The translations under genes were made by a program, and so were the position numbers. Of a stretch of 64,000 bases of DNA, positions 26,157 through 36,541 are shown in pieces (within the stretch, counting starts at the first letter, position 1; the number at the start of each line of letters is the position of its first letter). The stretch is from Fusibacter sp. A1. Lineage in GTDB: Bacteria > Bacillota > Clostridia > Peptostreptococcales > Acidaminobacteraceae. The stretch covers positions 1-64,000 of the forward strand of contig NZ_QQWI01000002.1 in NCBI RefSeq assembly GCF_004125825.1, read 5' to 3'. A model generated the notes under the pieces. That model worked only from the letters and a program-made list of their open reading frames with translations, did no database searches and was not told the DNA's origin.

Positions 26157-26723
26157 ATGGCCCGTAACAAAGAGACGGACGTGAAGGATACGATTGCTGA
26201 AGAAGCGATTGAGGATATCATTCATGCGCAAGAAGAGGAAATTTTAGCAGAAGCCAAGGCGGAAGCTAAGGAAGATATCGGCAATGAAACGGCGATGTCT
26301 GAAGTGGTGAAGGAGATGGAGCAAAGGTTCTTAAGACTTTCTGCTGATTTCACCAACTACAAAAAAAGAAGCGAGAAGGAAAAGTCCGACATCTACAGAA
26401 ATGCCAACGAGAAACTGATGGCAGAGCTTTTGCCGGTAATCGACAATTTTGAAAGGGCGCTTGATCATTCAGAGGAAAGTTCCAAAGAGGCGTTCGTTGA
26501 CGGTGTCACGATGATTCTTAGAAACTTCATGGACGTACTTGCCAAAGAGGGCCTTAAGGAAGTAGAGGCTGAGGGAGCTCCATTCGATCCCAACAGCCAT
26601 CACGCAGTGATTTCAGAAGCCTCGCAAGATCACGATAGCGATACGGTAATCGCTGTACTGCAAAAGGGATATAAACTTAACGACAAAGTCATCAGACCGG
26701 CTATGGTCAAAGTGGCTCAATAA
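26157..26723 (+). CDS. grpE: GrpE nucleotide exchange factor
   Basis: 188 residues: an acidic N-terminal helix region, a coiled coil (VVKEMEQRFLRLSADFTNYKKR), and the C-terminal beta domain with GYKLNDKVIRPAMVKV. It releases ADP from DnaK. It starts 11 bases after hrcA with AGGAGG. Confidence 0.96.
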   Translation: MARNKETDVKDTIAEEAIEDIIHAQEEEILAEAKAEAKEDIGNETAMSEVVKEMEQRFLRLSADFTNYKKRSEKEKSDIYRNANEKLMAELLPVIDNFERALDHSEESSKEAFVDGVTMILRNFMDVLAKEGLKEVEAEGAPFDPNSHHAVISEASQDHDSDTVIAVLQKGYKLNDKVIRPAMVKVAQ

Positions 26724-26750
26724 CAAATAAAATTCTAGGAGGAATCTATA

Positions 26751-28583
26751 ATGGGTAAAGTAATTGGTATTGACTTAGGAACAACAAATTCATGTGTATC
26801 TGTACTTGAGGGTGGCGAACCGGTAGTAATCCCTAACGCAGAAGGTAACAGAACGACTCCATCAATCGTAGCTTTTGCTAAAAACGGCGAAAGACTTGTC
26901 GGTGAGACAGCTAAAAGACAAGCGATCACTAATCCGGAAAGAACAATCAGCTCGATCAAGCGTGAAATGGGTCATGACCACAAAATCGACATCGACGGTA
27001 CGATCCATACACCACAGGATATCTCAGCGATGATCCTTACAAAACTTAAGCAAGATGCTGAAAGCTACCTTGGTGAGAAGGTTACAGAAGCTGTAATCAC
27101 AGTTCCGGCATACTTCTCGGATTCACAAAGACAAGCGACTAAAGACGCTGGACGTATCGCTGGTCTTGAAGTTAAGCGTATCATAAACGAGCCTACCGCG
27201 GCATCGCTTTCTTACGGTCTTGACAAGACAGACCACCAACAAAAAATCATGGTTTACGATTTAGGTGGTGGTACGTTCGACGTATCGATTCTAGAGATCG
27301 GTGATGGCGTATTCGAAGTTCTTGCTACAAACGGCAACAACCACCTAGGTGGAGACGACTTTGATAAGATGTTGATCGACTTTTTGGCGGACTCATTCAA
27401 AAACGAACACAACGTAGACTTGAGAAACGATAAGATGAGTCTTCAAAGACTTAAGGAAGCTGCTGAAAAAGCGAAGAAAGAACTTTCTTCTACAAATATT
27501 ACAAACGTGAACCTACCGTTCATCACAGCGACAGCAGAAGGTCCGCTTCATCTTAACATCGATGTGACACGCGCGAAATTCGAGAGCTTGACTGCCAACC
27601 TTGTCAAGTCGACAATGGATCCGATGAGAAAAGCACTTTCAGATGCGGGTCTTTCGTCAAGCGATCTTGACCAAGTTATCCTAGTAGGTGGTTCTACAAG
27701 AATTCCTGCGGTTCAAGCGGCTGTTAAGGAAATCACGGGTAAAGATCCGCACAAGGGTATCAATCCGGACGAGTGTGTGGCAGTAGGTGCTGCGATTCAA
27801 GCGGGTGTCTTGACTGGTGAAGTTAAAGACGTATTACTTCTTGATGTTACTCCACTTTCACTTGGTATTGAAACATTAGGTGGCGTATTCACAAAACTGA
27901 TCGAAAGAAATACAACAATTCCTACTAAAAAGAGCCAGATTTTCTCAACTGCGGCTGATAACCAAACAGCGGTTGACGTTCACGTACTACAAGGTGAAAG
28001 ATCGATGGCTTCAGACAATATCACTCTTGGTCGTTTCCAGCTTGACGGTATCCCGCCAGCAAGAAGAGGAGTGCCACAAGTTGAAGTTACTTTCGACATC
28101 GATGCCAACGGTATCGTTAACGTAAGTGCTAAAGACATGGGTACAGGCAAGGTTCAACATATCACAATCACAGCTTCTACAAACCTTTCTGACGATGAAA
28201 TCAAGGCAAAAGTCGAAGAAGGCGAAAAATTCCGTGAGGAAGATGAGAAGCGTAAGAAACTGATCGATGTGAAAAACGAGTCTGAGTCTTTGATGTACGA
28301 AATCGAAAAATCACTGGATGAACTAAAAGAAGATGTTACAGAAGAAGAAAAAACTGCTGTAAATGAAAAAGTTGAAGCGCTTAAAAAGGCGATTGAAACA
28401 AATACGCTTGAAGCGATCGAAGAAGCGAAAAAACAACTTTCTGAAGCGTTCCAACCAATCGCACAAAAGGTGTATGCGAAAGCACAAGCTGAGCAAGGCG
28501 CTACTGGTCAAGGTCCTTCAGAAGGCGCAGCTCCTGCTGATGATGTAGTTGATGCCGACTATGAGGTTGTAGACGAAGACTAA
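26751..28583 (+). CDS. dnaK: Chaperone DnaK (Hsp70)
   Basis: 610 residues with all Hsp70 signatures: [24 protein letters not shown] and [11 protein letters not shown], a substrate-binding domain ([11 protein letters not shown]) and the acidic tail ending in YEVVDED. AGGAGG lies 6 bases before ATG. It works with DnaJ and GrpE encoded alongside. Confidence 0.98.
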   Translation: MGKVIGIDLGTTNSCVSVLEGGEPVVIPNAEGNRTTPSIVAFAKNGERLVGETAKRQAITNPERTISSIKREMGHDHKIDIDGTIHTPQDISAMILTKLKQDAESYLGEKVTEAVITVPAYFSDSQRQATKDAGRIAGLEVKRIINEPTAASLSYGLDKTDHQQKIMVYDLGGGTFDVSILEIGDGVFEVLATNGNNHLGGDDFDKMLIDFLADSFKNEHNVDLRNDKMSLQRLKEAAEKAKKELSSTNITNVNLPFITATAEGPLHLNIDVTRAKFESLTANLVKSTMDPMRKALSDAGLSSSDLDQVILVGGSTRIPAVQAAVKEITGKDPHKGINPDECVAVGAAIQAGVLTGEVKDVLLLDVTPLSLGIETLGGVFTKLIERNTTIPTKKSQIFSTAADNQTAVDVHVLQGERSMASDNITLGRFQLDGIPPARRGVPQVEVTFDIDANGIVNVSAKDMGTGKVQHITITASTNLSDDEIKAKVEEGEKFREEDEKRKKLIDVKNESESLMYEIEKSLDELKEDVTEEEKTAVNEKVEALKKAIETNTLEAIEEAKKQLSEAFQPIAQKVYAKAQAEQGATGQGPSEGAAPADDVVDADYEVVDED

Positions 28584-28600
28584 TCGTAGTATGATAATGA

Positions 28601-28635
28601 GAAACACCCCGTCATTAAACTTGGTGGGGTGTTTC
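28601..28635 (+). other. dnaK-dnaJ intergenic hairpin
   Basis: GAAACACCCC/GGGGTGTTTC 10-bp stem (28601-28610, 28626-28635) with a 15-base loop and no T tract after it. It is probably an mRNA-stability or processing element that lowers dnaJ relative to dnaK, not a full terminator. Confidence 0.7.
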
Positions 28636-28691
28636 AAAATGTTACCTCTTGGAAGAAAATTACTGACAATTTAGGAAAGGCGGAGTTTTTA

Positions 28692-29831
28692 GTGAGCAAT
28701 AAAAAAGATTTTTATGAGGTGCTTGGTGTCGACCGTAGTGCGGACGATGCTACGCTAAAAAAAGCTTACAGAAAACTTGCGATGAAATATCACCCAGATA
28801 GAAATCCTGATAACGCTGAAGCAGAAGCGAAGTTCAAAGAAGCGAATGAAGCTTATGAAATTCTTTCAGATGCTAGTAAGAGACAACGGTATGATCAATT
28901 CGGGCATGCTGGTGTGGATCCAAGCTATGGCGGAGGCGGCGGCGGCCAGTACTCCGGATTTGGTGGATTCGATGGATTCGACGATATTTTAAGTGAGTTC
29001 TTTGGTGGCGGAGGCGGATTTGGCGGTCAGACACGTAACAGACCTACAAAAGGCCAAAACACAAAAGTTCAGCTCGATCTGACTTTTGAAGAAGCTGTTT
29101 TTGGAACAGACAAGGAAATTGAATACCTAAGAACGGAAGACTGTACTACTTGTAACGGTAAAGGCGCCGAACCAGGTACAAAGACGCACACTTGTTCAAA
29201 ATGCGGTGGAGAAGGCGTGCTGAAGTTTAGACAGCGTTCTCTATTTGGTGAGCAGATCACAACGAGAGCTTGTGATCAGTGTAAAGGTACCGGAGAGACG
29301 TTCGAACAAGCCTGCCATACCTGCAAAGGTCATGGTATTGTAAAAAAACGTAAGAAAATGAAAGTGACGATACCTGCCGGAGTTGACGAGGGTCAGGTGA
29401 TGACGCTTCAGCAAGAAGGCAATTTGGGTACAAAAGGTGGTCCAAGGGGTGACGTTTACGTTTATATGCGTGTTCAACCCCACAACATCTTCAAGCGTGA
29501 AGGTAACGACATCATCTGTGAAATGCCGATCACATTCATTCAGGCTGCACTTGGTGATGAGCTTATCGTGCCTACTCTTGACGGAAAAGTGAAATATCCG
29601 ATGAAAGAGGGCACACAGTCCGGTACGGTCTTTAGACTGAAAAACAAGGGTGTTCCTGTGCTTAACGGTTATGGAAGAGGCGATCAGTACGTGAAAGTGA
29701 CGATTGAAACTCCAACCAATCTGAACGATAAGCAAAAGAAACTGCTTAAGGAATTCGGTGAATCGATCGGTCAGGATGCCTATTCACAGCAAAAAGGTTT
29801 TTTTGATAAAGTAAAAGAATTGTTCTCCTAG
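28692..29831 (+). CDS. dnaJ: Chaperone DnaJ (Hsp40)
   Basis: 379 residues: J domain with HPD ([10 protein letters not shown]), a Gly/Phe-rich linker, four CxxCxGxG-type zinc repeats ([40 protein letters not shown]) and the C-terminal substrate domains. The GTG start at 28692 gives [12 protein letters not shown] directly, with GGCGGAG upstream. The longer frame from 28629 lies inside the intergenic hairpin and is rejected. Confidence 0.96.
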   Translation: MSNKKDFYEVLGVDRSADDATLKKAYRKLAMKYHPDRNPDNAEAEAKFKEANEAYEILSDASKRQRYDQFGHAGVDPSYGGGGGGQYSGFGGFDGFDDILSEFFGGGGGFGGQTRNRPTKGQNTKVQLDLTFEEAVFGTDKEIEYLRTEDCTTCNGKGAEPGTKTHTCSKCGGEGVLKFRQRSLFGEQITTRACDQCKGTGETFEQACHTCKGHGIVKKRKKMKVTIPAGVDEGQVMTLQQEGNLGTKGGPRGDVYVYMRVQPHNIFKREGNDIICEMPITFIQAALGDELIVPTLDGKVKYPMKEGTQSGTVFRLKNKGVPVLNGYGRGDQYVKVTIETPTNLNDKQKKLLKEFGESIGQDAYSQQKGFFDKVKELFS

Positions 29832-29858
29832 AAAACTGCGCCTAGCGCAGTTTTTTTT
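29832..29858 (+). terminator. Rho-independent terminator after dnaJ
   Basis: AAAACTGCGC/GCGCAGTTTT stem with a CTA loop and T8. It ends the heat-shock operon. Confidence 0.95.
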
Positions 29859-29908
29859 CGTGTGAGGATTAGCATCAATTAATACTACACCAATGATGGA
29901 TAAAGGGC

Positions 29909-29914
29909 TATAAT
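29909..29914 (+). promoter_or_regulatory. -10 box for the GNAT gene
   Basis: TATAAT at 29909-29914, 20 bases before the ATG of the 361-residue GNAT protein; no convincing -35. Confidence 0.45.
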
Positions 29915-29934
29915 AGAACCATGGGGGTGGTATT

Positions 29935-31020
29935 ATGCAAGAAATCATCAATCGAAGTGCTGTGATCGAAAGACTTAGAAAAAGTCGTCCGGTGCCTCTA
30001 AACGTGATAGGCATTTTGGAAAACACCGACAATAAGGGGTATGAGGATTCTCAGACAGGTACTGTCTGGGTGGAGAACAAGTACTTCAATTATATAACAG
30101 GCGATGCGTGTCTGATCAAGGAGCACCTGGAGAACATGCCGGATGGATTCTACGGCTTTTCAGGGGTGCGGGGTCCGCTTGCCAAAGAGCTGTATAAGGA
30201 TTATTTTTTACACTGGTTGGAGCCTACGGACCGTTATGTCTGCAAGAACCATCAGCATATGGAATCCTTTCCATATGAGATGGTCGACATAGGGATGGAG
30301 GAAGCGCTAGGGATCAACGATCGGTATGAATATAAGAACGAGGATTCGTTAGAGCGTATCCGAAGCGCGATCAGTGAGAGACCTACTTCCGGTATTTATA
30401 TCGAAGGTGAGCTGGCGAGCTACTGCCTTGTCCACGAAGACAACTCGATAGGTTACATGTATACGCTGGAGAAGCACAGACATAAGGGGTTGGGATATTG
30501 GGTGACGCTCGATCTATTGAACAAGATGACAAAGCTTGGCACTACCTCTTTTGTAGAGATTACGGGATTCAACTACAAATCACAGGGGCTTGCTAAAAAA
30601 ACCGGCTTTGAAAAAGATCTTTATACTCCGTGGTTCGGCATCATAAAAGGTGAACCCCAAGACCTGATTGAGTGGGGTAAAACCCTCAAAGGTAAAAAAA
30701 TGTTCATTACACTCGCGCAGCTTCGGTACAATACGGATCAGGAGTGTGTCGTGGATGAGGTGAGAATAGAAAAGAAAGACCGGCAGGAACGCTATCACTT
30801 TGTAGGAAAAGAAAATAGTTATGCGACAATTCTAATAAATAGTGAAGAAGCCGATGAAGATGACGATACATATATTGTACAGATTGATGAAACTCAAGGT
30901 TTCAGTACACAAGATATACTAATTGGCTTAGCTAAACATATGACGTATCATCAAGCCGGGCTGATTGTCGATTACGATGAACAGGCCGCAACCGTTCTTG
31001 GTTGTTTAGCCATCGGATAG
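29935..31020 (+). CDS. GNAT-fold acetyltransferase with extra C-terminal domain
   Basis: 361 residues. A GNAT core is suggested between about residues 150 and 220: [42 protein letters not shown], with the R/K-hKGLG acetyl-CoA loop, then [22 protein letters not shown]. The N-terminal part (1-130) resembles the first half of glycine N-acyltransferase-like enzymes. The last 110 residues are acidic ([14 protein letters not shown]) and unrecognised. Substrate unknown. It lies alone between the dnaJ terminator and nrdR, 19 bases before nrdR, and may be co-transcribed with it. Confidence 0.7.
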   Translation: MQEIINRSAVIERLRKSRPVPLNVIGILENTDNKGYEDSQTGTVWVENKYFNYITGDACLIKEHLENMPDGFYGFSGVRGPLAKELYKDYFLHWLEPTDRYVCKNHQHMESFPYEMVDIGMEEALGINDRYEYKNEDSLERIRSAISERPTSGIYIEGELASYCLVHEDNSIGYMYTLEKHRHKGLGYWVTLDLLNKMTKLGTTSFVEITGFNYKSQGLAKKTGFEKDLYTPWFGIIKGEPQDLIEWGKTLKGKKMFITLAQLRYNTDQECVVDEVRIEKKDRQERYHFVGKENSYATILINSEEADEDDDTYIVQIDETQGFSTQDILIGLAKHMTYHQAGLIVDYDEQAATVLGCLAIG

Positions 31021-31039
31021 GTTTGACAGGGGGATTAGA

Positions 31040-31504
31040 ATGAAATGTCCATTTTGTAGCGATGACGATTCAAAGGTAATTGATTCAAGACCAACTGATG
31101 ATGGTCACGCAATCCGCAGAAGACGTGAGTGCGGCGCTTGTAAAAATAGATTCACTACATATGAAAAAGTCGAAGAGGTGCCGCTTGTTGTTGTAAAAAA
31201 AGACGGCAACAGAGAAGCCTTCAATAGAAGCAAGATCATGAACGGAATCATCAGGGCTTGTGAAAAAAGACCCATTACCCTAGATGAGATGGAACAGATC
31301 TGTGAGTCGATTGAGAAACACCTTAATAATTCCATGGTCAAGGAAATCGAGACACAAGTCATCGGAGAGCACATCATGGAAGCCCTAAAAGGGCTGGATG
31401 AGGTGGCCTATGTCAGGTTTGCGTCGGTCTACCGTCAGTTTAAGGATATCAACACCTTTGTAGATGAGCTCACCAAGCTCATGAAAGAAAAGAGAACACC
31501 ATGA
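31040..31504 (+). CDS. nrdR: Transcriptional repressor NrdR
   Basis: 154 residues: a zinc ribbon (CPFC...CGAC), then an ATP-cone domain ([29 protein letters not shown]). It represses ribonucleotide reductase genes according to dATP/ATP. No nrd genes or NrdR boxes were seen in this window. The stop overlaps an ATG of the next gene's frame. Confidence 0.96.
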   Translation: MKCPFCSDDDSKVIDSRPTDDGHAIRRRRECGACKNRFTTYEKVEEVPLVVVKKDGNREAFNRSKIMNGIIRACEKRPITLDEMEQICESIEKHLNNSMVKEIETQVIGEHIMEALKGLDEVAYVRFASVYRQFKDINTFVDELTKLMKEKRTP

Positions 31505-31533
31505 TGATTACTCCTTTTGGAGAGGAACCACTT

Positions 31534-32283
31534 ATGCTAATCGAATATGCTACATTTCTTAAGCCTTCCAATGTGAAGGCTTATTTTTCGACGAGAATCG
31601 GCGGAGTCAGCAAGGCTCCCTTTGAGTCACTCAACTTTGGAAGGGCCACCTCTGATGAACCTGGAAATATCGATGAGAACTATCAGAGACTCTACCGGGC
31701 TGTTAAGGGAAGAAGAAGGCACTTGTATGCCAACCAGGTGCATGGTACGGAGATCTATGTCGACAGGGGCATCGAATCGGGTTCAGTAGGCGACTTTGAC
31801 GCGATTATAAGCAGCTACAGCGACGCTTTCATCACGACCTACCATGCGGACTGCTATCCGGTCTACTTTGCAAGCGCCAGAAACGGAGTGTTCGGTCTAG
31901 CCCATGCTGGATGGAAAGGCGTGTACGGCGAACTCGTAAAGAAGGTCTATATGAAGATGAAAGAAATCTGCGATAAGGACCTGTCGGATCTTATGGTGGT
32001 AGTCGGTCCGGGTATCTGCGTAGAACACTACGAGGTAGGAGAATCGCTCGCGGCTGACTTTAGGGATAAATTTTCAACCTCTGTGGTTCTTAGTAAAGAT
32101 GGACGATACTTTTTAAATTTGAAGGAATGCATTGTCCACACCCTTGCCGAGGTGGGTATAAGTGATGAAAAGATCAAGGTGAGCGGTGCGTGTACTTACG
32201 AGAAAAGCGACCTGTTCTATTCCTTTAGAAGAGACGGCGCGGATGCCGGAAGGATGCTTGCTGTGATAACTGCTGGCGGCTGA
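31534..32283 (+). CDS. pgeF: Purine nucleoside phosphorylase/peptidoglycan-editing factor (YfiH/PgeF, laccase-domain)
   Basis: About 249 residues of the multicopper-polyphenol-oxidase-like YfiH family. The signatures YHADCYPV, LAHAGWKGVYGE and VVGPGICVEHYEVG hold the zinc ligands. Family members cleave purine nucleosides, and some remove misincorporated L-Ser from peptidoglycan precursors. The ATG at 31534 is chosen because GGAGAGG lies 8 bases upstream; the in-frame ATG at 31501, overlapping nrdR, is possible. Confidence 0.88.
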   Translation: MLIEYATFLKPSNVKAYFSTRIGGVSKAPFESLNFGRATSDEPGNIDENYQRLYRAVKGRRRHLYANQVHGTEIYVDRGIESGSVGDFDAIISSYSDAFITTYHADCYPVYFASARNGVFGLAHAGWKGVYGELVKKVYMKMKEICDKDLSDLMVVVGPGICVEHYEVGESLAADFRDKFSTSVVLSKDGRYFLNLKECIVHTLAEVGISDEKIKVSGACTYEKSDLFYSFRRDGADAGRMLAVITAGG

Positions 32284-32291
32284 TGTTGGTG

Positions 32292-32320
32292 TTGACGAAT
32301 GACTGCGGGTAAGATATGAT
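32292..32320 (+). promoter_or_regulatory. Promoter for DUF512-der-gpsA
   Basis: TTGACG (32292-32297), a 17-base spacer and TATGAT (32315-32320). Confidence 0.65.
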
Positions 32321-32364
32321 GATATGAGCTATGTCTGTATATGATTTGGAGAGGTGGAGAAGGC

Positions 32365-33672
32365 ATGAATAATAAAATAAAAAGTGTCGATCCAGGAAGT
32401 GTCGCCGAGGAGATGGGAATAGAATCCGGAGACCTGTTGATTGAAATCAACGGCAAACCCATTGTCGATGTGATGGATTTTCTATACTTTATGGATGATG
32501 ATGAAATCGTCATCGTCGTTCAAAAACCTGATGGCGAGCAGTGGGAACTTGAAATAGAAAAGGAATACGATGAAGTACTGGGCCTCAATTTTGAAAAACC
32601 CATATTGGATGAAGCGAAACGGTGCACGAACCAATGTGTCTTCTGTTTTATCGACCAGTTGCCAGAGGGAATGAGAGAAACCCTCTATTTTAAAGACGAC
32701 GACTCGAGGTTGTCATTCTTAATGGGGAATTTCGTCACACTTACCAATATGAACGACGCCACGTTCCAGCGTATCATCGATTATCATGTGAGTCCGATCA
32801 ATATTTCTGTGCATACGGTAGATCCTGAGCTAAGAATGAAGATGCTCGGAAACCGACATGCCGGTAAGGTCGCAGAGCGCCTCAAGGCCTTGGCGGAGGC
32901 TGGGATTGAAATGAACGGACAGGTGGTCTTATGTCCAGGTTTCAACGACGGCAAGTATTTGGACGAGACGATCGACTTCTTAAGCGGACTTTACCCGCAC
33001 ATGAATTCGATGGCGATTGTTCCCATAGGACTTACAAAGTTCAGAGATAATCTTCCCGACATGCAAGGGGTAGATGAAAAAAAAGCTCAAGAGATCATCG
33101 ACCAGGTTTCGGTGTGGCAGTCGAGACTGCTAGAAAAATTTGACACCAGATTTGTTTTTGCCGCCGATGAGTTTTTCCTACTTGCGAAAAGAGCTATACC
33201 CGTAGCCGACTATTATGAAGGCTATGTACAAATAGAAAACGGCGTTGGTCTGATCCGTCAATTTGAAGACGAAGCATTGGACGCGATTCATAACTTTAGT
33301 GGAGAGGTTTTTCAACATGCTGTGACAATCGGCACCTCAGTGGGTGCAAGCGGCATGATGAACAGAATCGAAAACGCAATCAAGAATAAATTTCCTGAAG
33401 TCGATCTTAAAGTAGAGGTCATCGAGAATCATTTCTTCGGTGAGAAAATTACGGTATCGGGGCTGTTGACAGCTAAAGATATCATCGATCAGCTAAGGGG
33501 TGAAATGGACGGCAGAAGATTGTTGCTGCCGGAAAGTGTGGTTAATTCTGATGGGCTCTTGCTCGATGACTTAACGCCTGAGGACATTTCAAATGCTCTT
33601 GCAAGTCCTGTAAGCATACTCAAAGTATCGGGATTTGCATTTATTGATGCAGTATTAGGAGGCATAGTATGA
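32365..33672 (+). CDS. PDZ/radical-SAM-like DUF512 protein
   Basis: 435 residues: an N-terminal PDZ domain (SVAEEMGIESGDLLIEINGKPI), a Cys cluster CTNQCVFCFIDQLP (CxxxCxxC at about residues 84-91) in a radical-SAM-like core, and the C-terminal DUF512 domain (GVGLIRQFEDE...TIGTSVGASGM). Common in anaerobic Firmicutes next to der; its reaction is not known. The ATG at 32365 follows GGTGGAGAAGG; an upstream ATG at 32341 lacks this. Its last codons overlap der by 4 bases. Confidence 0.9.
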   Translation: MNNKIKSVDPGSVAEEMGIESGDLLIEINGKPIVDVMDFLYFMDDDEIVIVVQKPDGEQWELEIEKEYDEVLGLNFEKPILDEAKRCTNQCVFCFIDQLPEGMRETLYFKDDDSRLSFLMGNFVTLTNMNDATFQRIIDYHVSPINISVHTVDPELRMKMLGNRHAGKVAERLKALAEAGIEMNGQVVLCPGFNDGKYLDETIDFLSGLYPHMNSMAIVPIGLTKFRDNLPDMQGVDEKKAQEIIDQVSVWQSRLLEKFDTRFVFAADEFFLLAKRAIPVADYYEGYVQIENGVGLIRQFEDEALDAIHNFSGEVFQHAVTIGTSVGASGMMNRIENAIKNKFPEVDLKVEVIENHFFGEKITVSGLLTAKDIIDQLRGEMDGRRLLLPESVVNSDGLLLDDLTPEDISNALASPVSILKVSGFAFIDAVLGGIV

Positions 33673-34985
33673 GAAAACCAATCGTAGCGGTCGTAGGTAG
33701 GCCCAATGTTGGAAAATCAACGTTTTTTAATCGAATTTCTGGAAAAAGAATTTCGATCGTAGAAGATACACCGGGTGTGACAAGAGATAGGGTCTATACG
33801 GATGTGAACTGGCTGAAATACAATTTCACAATGATCGATACTGGCGGAATCGAGCCGGATTCTGACGATATCATCCTTTCTCAGATGAGACAACAGGCCC
33901 TGCTTGCTGTCGACGCTGCGGACGTCATCCTGTTCATGATCGACGGTCGTGCGGATCTGACAAGTGCTGATGAGGACGTCGCAGAGATACTCAGAAGAAG
34001 CCATAAGCCGGTGATTCTTGTCGCCAATAAGATCGATACGGCAAGAATGCCAGAACATTTTTATGATTATTACACACTTGGAATGGGCGAACCGATCGCA
34101 ATCTCTTCAGTAAACGGACTGAATCTGGGTGATTTGCTGGATGAGATCGTAAGCCACTTTAAGGATATCGTCATTGAAGATTACGATGAGGATACGACTA
34201 AAGTCGCTGTCATCGGAAAGCCAAACGCAGGTAAGTCGTCGCTTGTCAACAACCTGCTTGGCGAGGAACGGGTGATCGTAAGTGAGATCGCAGGTACGAC
34301 TCGTGAAGCGATCGATACTCCCTTCCAGCTTAACGACAAGGATTATGTGCTGATCGACACGGCAGGACTAAGAAGAAAGTCAAGAATCGATGAGAACGTT
34401 GAAAAGTACAGTATGTTCAGAGCGCTTACGGCGATTGAACGCGCGGATGTATGCGTGCTGATGATCGATGCAGTGGAAGGTGTTACAGAGCAGGATAAGA
34501 AAGTCGCAGGCTACGCACATGAAGCGGGCAAAGCGACAATCATTCTAGTGAATAAATGGGATCTGATTGAAAAGAACACGAAAACCTATCAGGAGTATAC
34601 GAAGATCGTACGTAACGAACTTTCCTTCATGCAGTACGCTCCGATCGAGTTCGTGTCCGTCAAATCAGGACAAAGGCTGACACGCGTCATGGAAATGGTT
34701 GACTATGTAAACAACCAGGCGGCGCTTAGAGTGCCTACAGGAACTCTGAACGATGTCATCTCAGAAGCGATCCTTATGCATCAGCCACCATCAGACAAGG
34801 GTAAGCGACTCAAGATCTACTACATGACTCAGATCGGCGTAAAACCGCCTACATTTGTCTTGTTCATCAACGATGAGGAGCTTGCGCACTTCTCCTATAT
34901 AAGATATCTTGAGAACCATATCAGAAAGAACTTTAACTTTGACGGTACGCCAATCATCATCAAGACTCGTGAAAAGAAACAGTGA
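33669..34985 (+). CDS. der: Ribosome-assembly GTPase Der
   Basis: 438 residues with two tandem GTPase domains (GRPNVGKSTFFN, DTGGIEPD, NKID; then GKPNAGKSSLVN, DTAGLRRK, NKWD) and a C-terminal KH-like domain. It acts in 50S subunit maturation. It overlaps the DUF512 gene by ATGA. Confidence 0.97.
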   Translation: MRKPIVAVVGRPNVGKSTFFNRISGKRISIVEDTPGVTRDRVYTDVNWLKYNFTMIDTGGIEPDSDDIILSQMRQQALLAVDAADVILFMIDGRADLTSADEDVAEILRRSHKPVILVANKIDTARMPEHFYDYYTLGMGEPIAISSVNGLNLGDLLDEIVSHFKDIVIEDYDEDTTKVAVIGKPNAGKSSLVNNLLGEERVIVSEIAGTTREAIDTPFQLNDKDYVLIDTAGLRRKSRIDENVEKYSMFRALTAIERADVCVLMIDAVEGVTEQDKKVAGYAHEAGKATIILVNKWDLIEKNTKTYQEYTKIVRNELSFMQYAPIEFVSVKSGQRLTRVMEMVDYVNNQAALRVPTGTLNDVISEAILMHQPPSDKGKRLKIYYMTQIGVKPPTFVLFINDEELAHFSYIRYLENHIRKNFNFDGTPIIIKTREKKQ

Positions 34986-34993
34986 GGCAAATC

Positions 34994-36013
34994 ATGAAAA
35001 CAGTCGGTATTTTAGGAGCTGGTAGTTGGGCAACTGCAATAGCTAGAATTCTCCTCGATAACGGTCACACTGTGATCATGTGGGGACGGAACAAGGAACA
35101 TATGGACACCCTTAAAAAAACTGGAATCAACGAAAGGTATATGCCCGGACATCTTCTTGATGGAAATATCACCTTTACAAGTGTGATTGAAGAAGCTACA
35201 AGGGACGTTGATTATCTTGTCAACACCATACCTACTCAAGGGATAAGAAGTGCGATCGAAGCTGTACCTTTCATCAATCCCGAAACGGTGATCATCAATG
35301 TCTCAAAGGGTCTTGAAATAGATACGCTAAAGCCGATCAGCAAAATATTCGAGGAGTTTTATCCTACTCATACCTACGCTGTGCTGTCCGGTCCGTCTCA
35401 TGCTGAAGAAGTCGTCAAGCAGATGCCGACAACCTTGGTCGCCGCTTGTAGGATCCGTGAAGTCAGCGAAGCGGTTCAGGATCTGTTTATGACTCCCTAT
35501 ATCAGAGTATACGCCCATCCGGATGTGATCGGCGTTGAAATCAGCAGCGCCCTTAAGAATATTATCGCAGTCGCTGCAGGTATCTGCGACGGACTCGGTT
35601 ATGGAGACAATGCCAATGCGGCACTGATCACCAGGGGTATCGCAGAAATCAAAAGGCTAGGACTTGCGATGGGAGCGATGGCTCAGACCTTTGACGGACT
35701 CGCAGGAATCGGTGATCTGATCGTCACCTGTACGAGCATGCATTCGAGAAATCGACGATGCGGTATGAAGATCGGACAAGGTATGAAACTGAAGGAAGCC
35801 ATCGAATCGATTGGAATGGCTGTAGAAGGCGCCTATACCATTAAGGCCGCTTACAAACTGATGTCGATCTATCATGTCGAAATGCCGATTGTGGAGCAAC
35901 TTTACAAAGTGCTTTACGAAGATGCGGATCCGGTTGAAGCGACAAAAATGCTGATGCTGAGAGCGAAGAAACATGAAATCGACGATTTGATATCAGAAGA
36001 CATGTGGCATTAA
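34994..36013 (+). CDS. gpsA: Glycerol-3-phosphate dehydrogenase [NAD(P)+]
   Basis: 339 residues. An N-terminal Rossmann motif (ILGAGSWATAIA), SGPSHAEEV, and the catalytic Lys region ALKNIIAVAAGICDGLGYGDNANAALITRG. It makes sn-glycerol-3-phosphate for phospholipids. ATG at 34994 is preceded by AGTGAGG; GTG at 34982 overlaps the der stop. The der-gpsA order is conserved. Confidence 0.96.
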   Translation: MKTVGILGAGSWATAIARILLDNGHTVIMWGRNKEHMDTLKKTGINERYMPGHLLDGNITFTSVIEEATRDVDYLVNTIPTQGIRSAIEAVPFINPETVIINVSKGLEIDTLKPISKIFEEFYPTHTYAVLSGPSHAEEVVKQMPTTLVAACRIREVSEAVQDLFMTPYIRVYAHPDVIGVEISSALKNIIAVAAGICDGLGYGDNANAALITRGIAEIKRLGLAMGAMAQTFDGLAGIGDLIVTCTSMHSRNRRCGMKIGQGMKLKEAIESIGMAVEGAYTIKAAYKLMSIYHVEMPIVEQLYKVLYEDADPVEATKMLMLRAKKHEIDDLISEDMWH

Positions 36014-36052
36014 CAGTCAGCTTTATTTTTTACCGAATTTGAGATATAATAT

Positions 36053-36079
36053 AACCCAAGATGAGAGTCTTGGGTTTTT
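36053..36079 (+). terminator. Rho-independent terminator after gpsA
   Basis: AACCCAAGA/TCTTGGGTT stem with a 6-base loop, then TTTTT. A TATAAT at 36045-36050 just before it could be a promoter for the next gene. Confidence 0.85.
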
Positions 36080-36112
36080 GATTTTCTATGCAAGTGAAGA
36101 TTGGAGTACATG

Positions 36113-36481
36113 ATGGATATTCTAGTTGCAATTGTCATCACGCTGCTGGCAATAAGCATATTCGGTTATATTTTTTCGATAATGAAGGAAAAACAAGACC
36201 TGATGCAGCATCGTGTGGTTATAAAGAGCGAGAAAGTGACACAGCGCATCCTGGATGATTTGGATATGAAAATGTTCAAGCTAGGCAAGTTCAAGTTGTT
36301 TGTAGGAGATGTGATACGTGTGAAGCTAAAAAACAAACAACGTATCAAAGGCATCCTCTTAGGCGCCAAAAGAAAAAGCAATGCGCTTTGGCTGGTGACG
36401 CCTGATGACGAAATTATCGAGTTGAATGTGAAAACTATAGAGAAACTAAGCATAATTTCTAAATACGGCAGATTATTCTGA
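36113..36481 (+). CDS. Membrane-anchored small protein, unrecognised
   Basis: 122 residues. One N-terminal TM helix (ILVAIVITLLAISIFGYIF), a charged connector, then a compact beta-rich domain (about 65-115) with the pattern GDVIRVKLKNKQRIKGILLG...WLVTPDDEIIELNVKTIEKL. That reads like a small five-strand Sm/SH3-type barrel; this is inference. The start ATG at 36113 is six bases after GGAG. It sits upstream of the HlyD-like gene and the yggS-sepF cluster. Confidence 0.6.
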   Translation: MDILVAIVITLLAISIFGYIFSIMKEKQDLMQHRVVIKSEKVTQRILDDLDMKMFKLGKFKLFVGDVIRVKLKNKQRIKGILLGAKRKSNALWLVTPDDEIIELNVKTIEKLSIISKYGRLF

Positions 36482-36541
36482 CCGTATTTTAAGGTTTTTG
36501 AAAATGACAATAAAAAATCGATGTAGAGATAATGGTGTGTG

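Noticed and set aside
28601-28635. dnaK-dnaJ hairpin as a full terminator
   Set aside because: The stem is followed by CAAAATG, not T residues, and dnaJ needs transcription through it.
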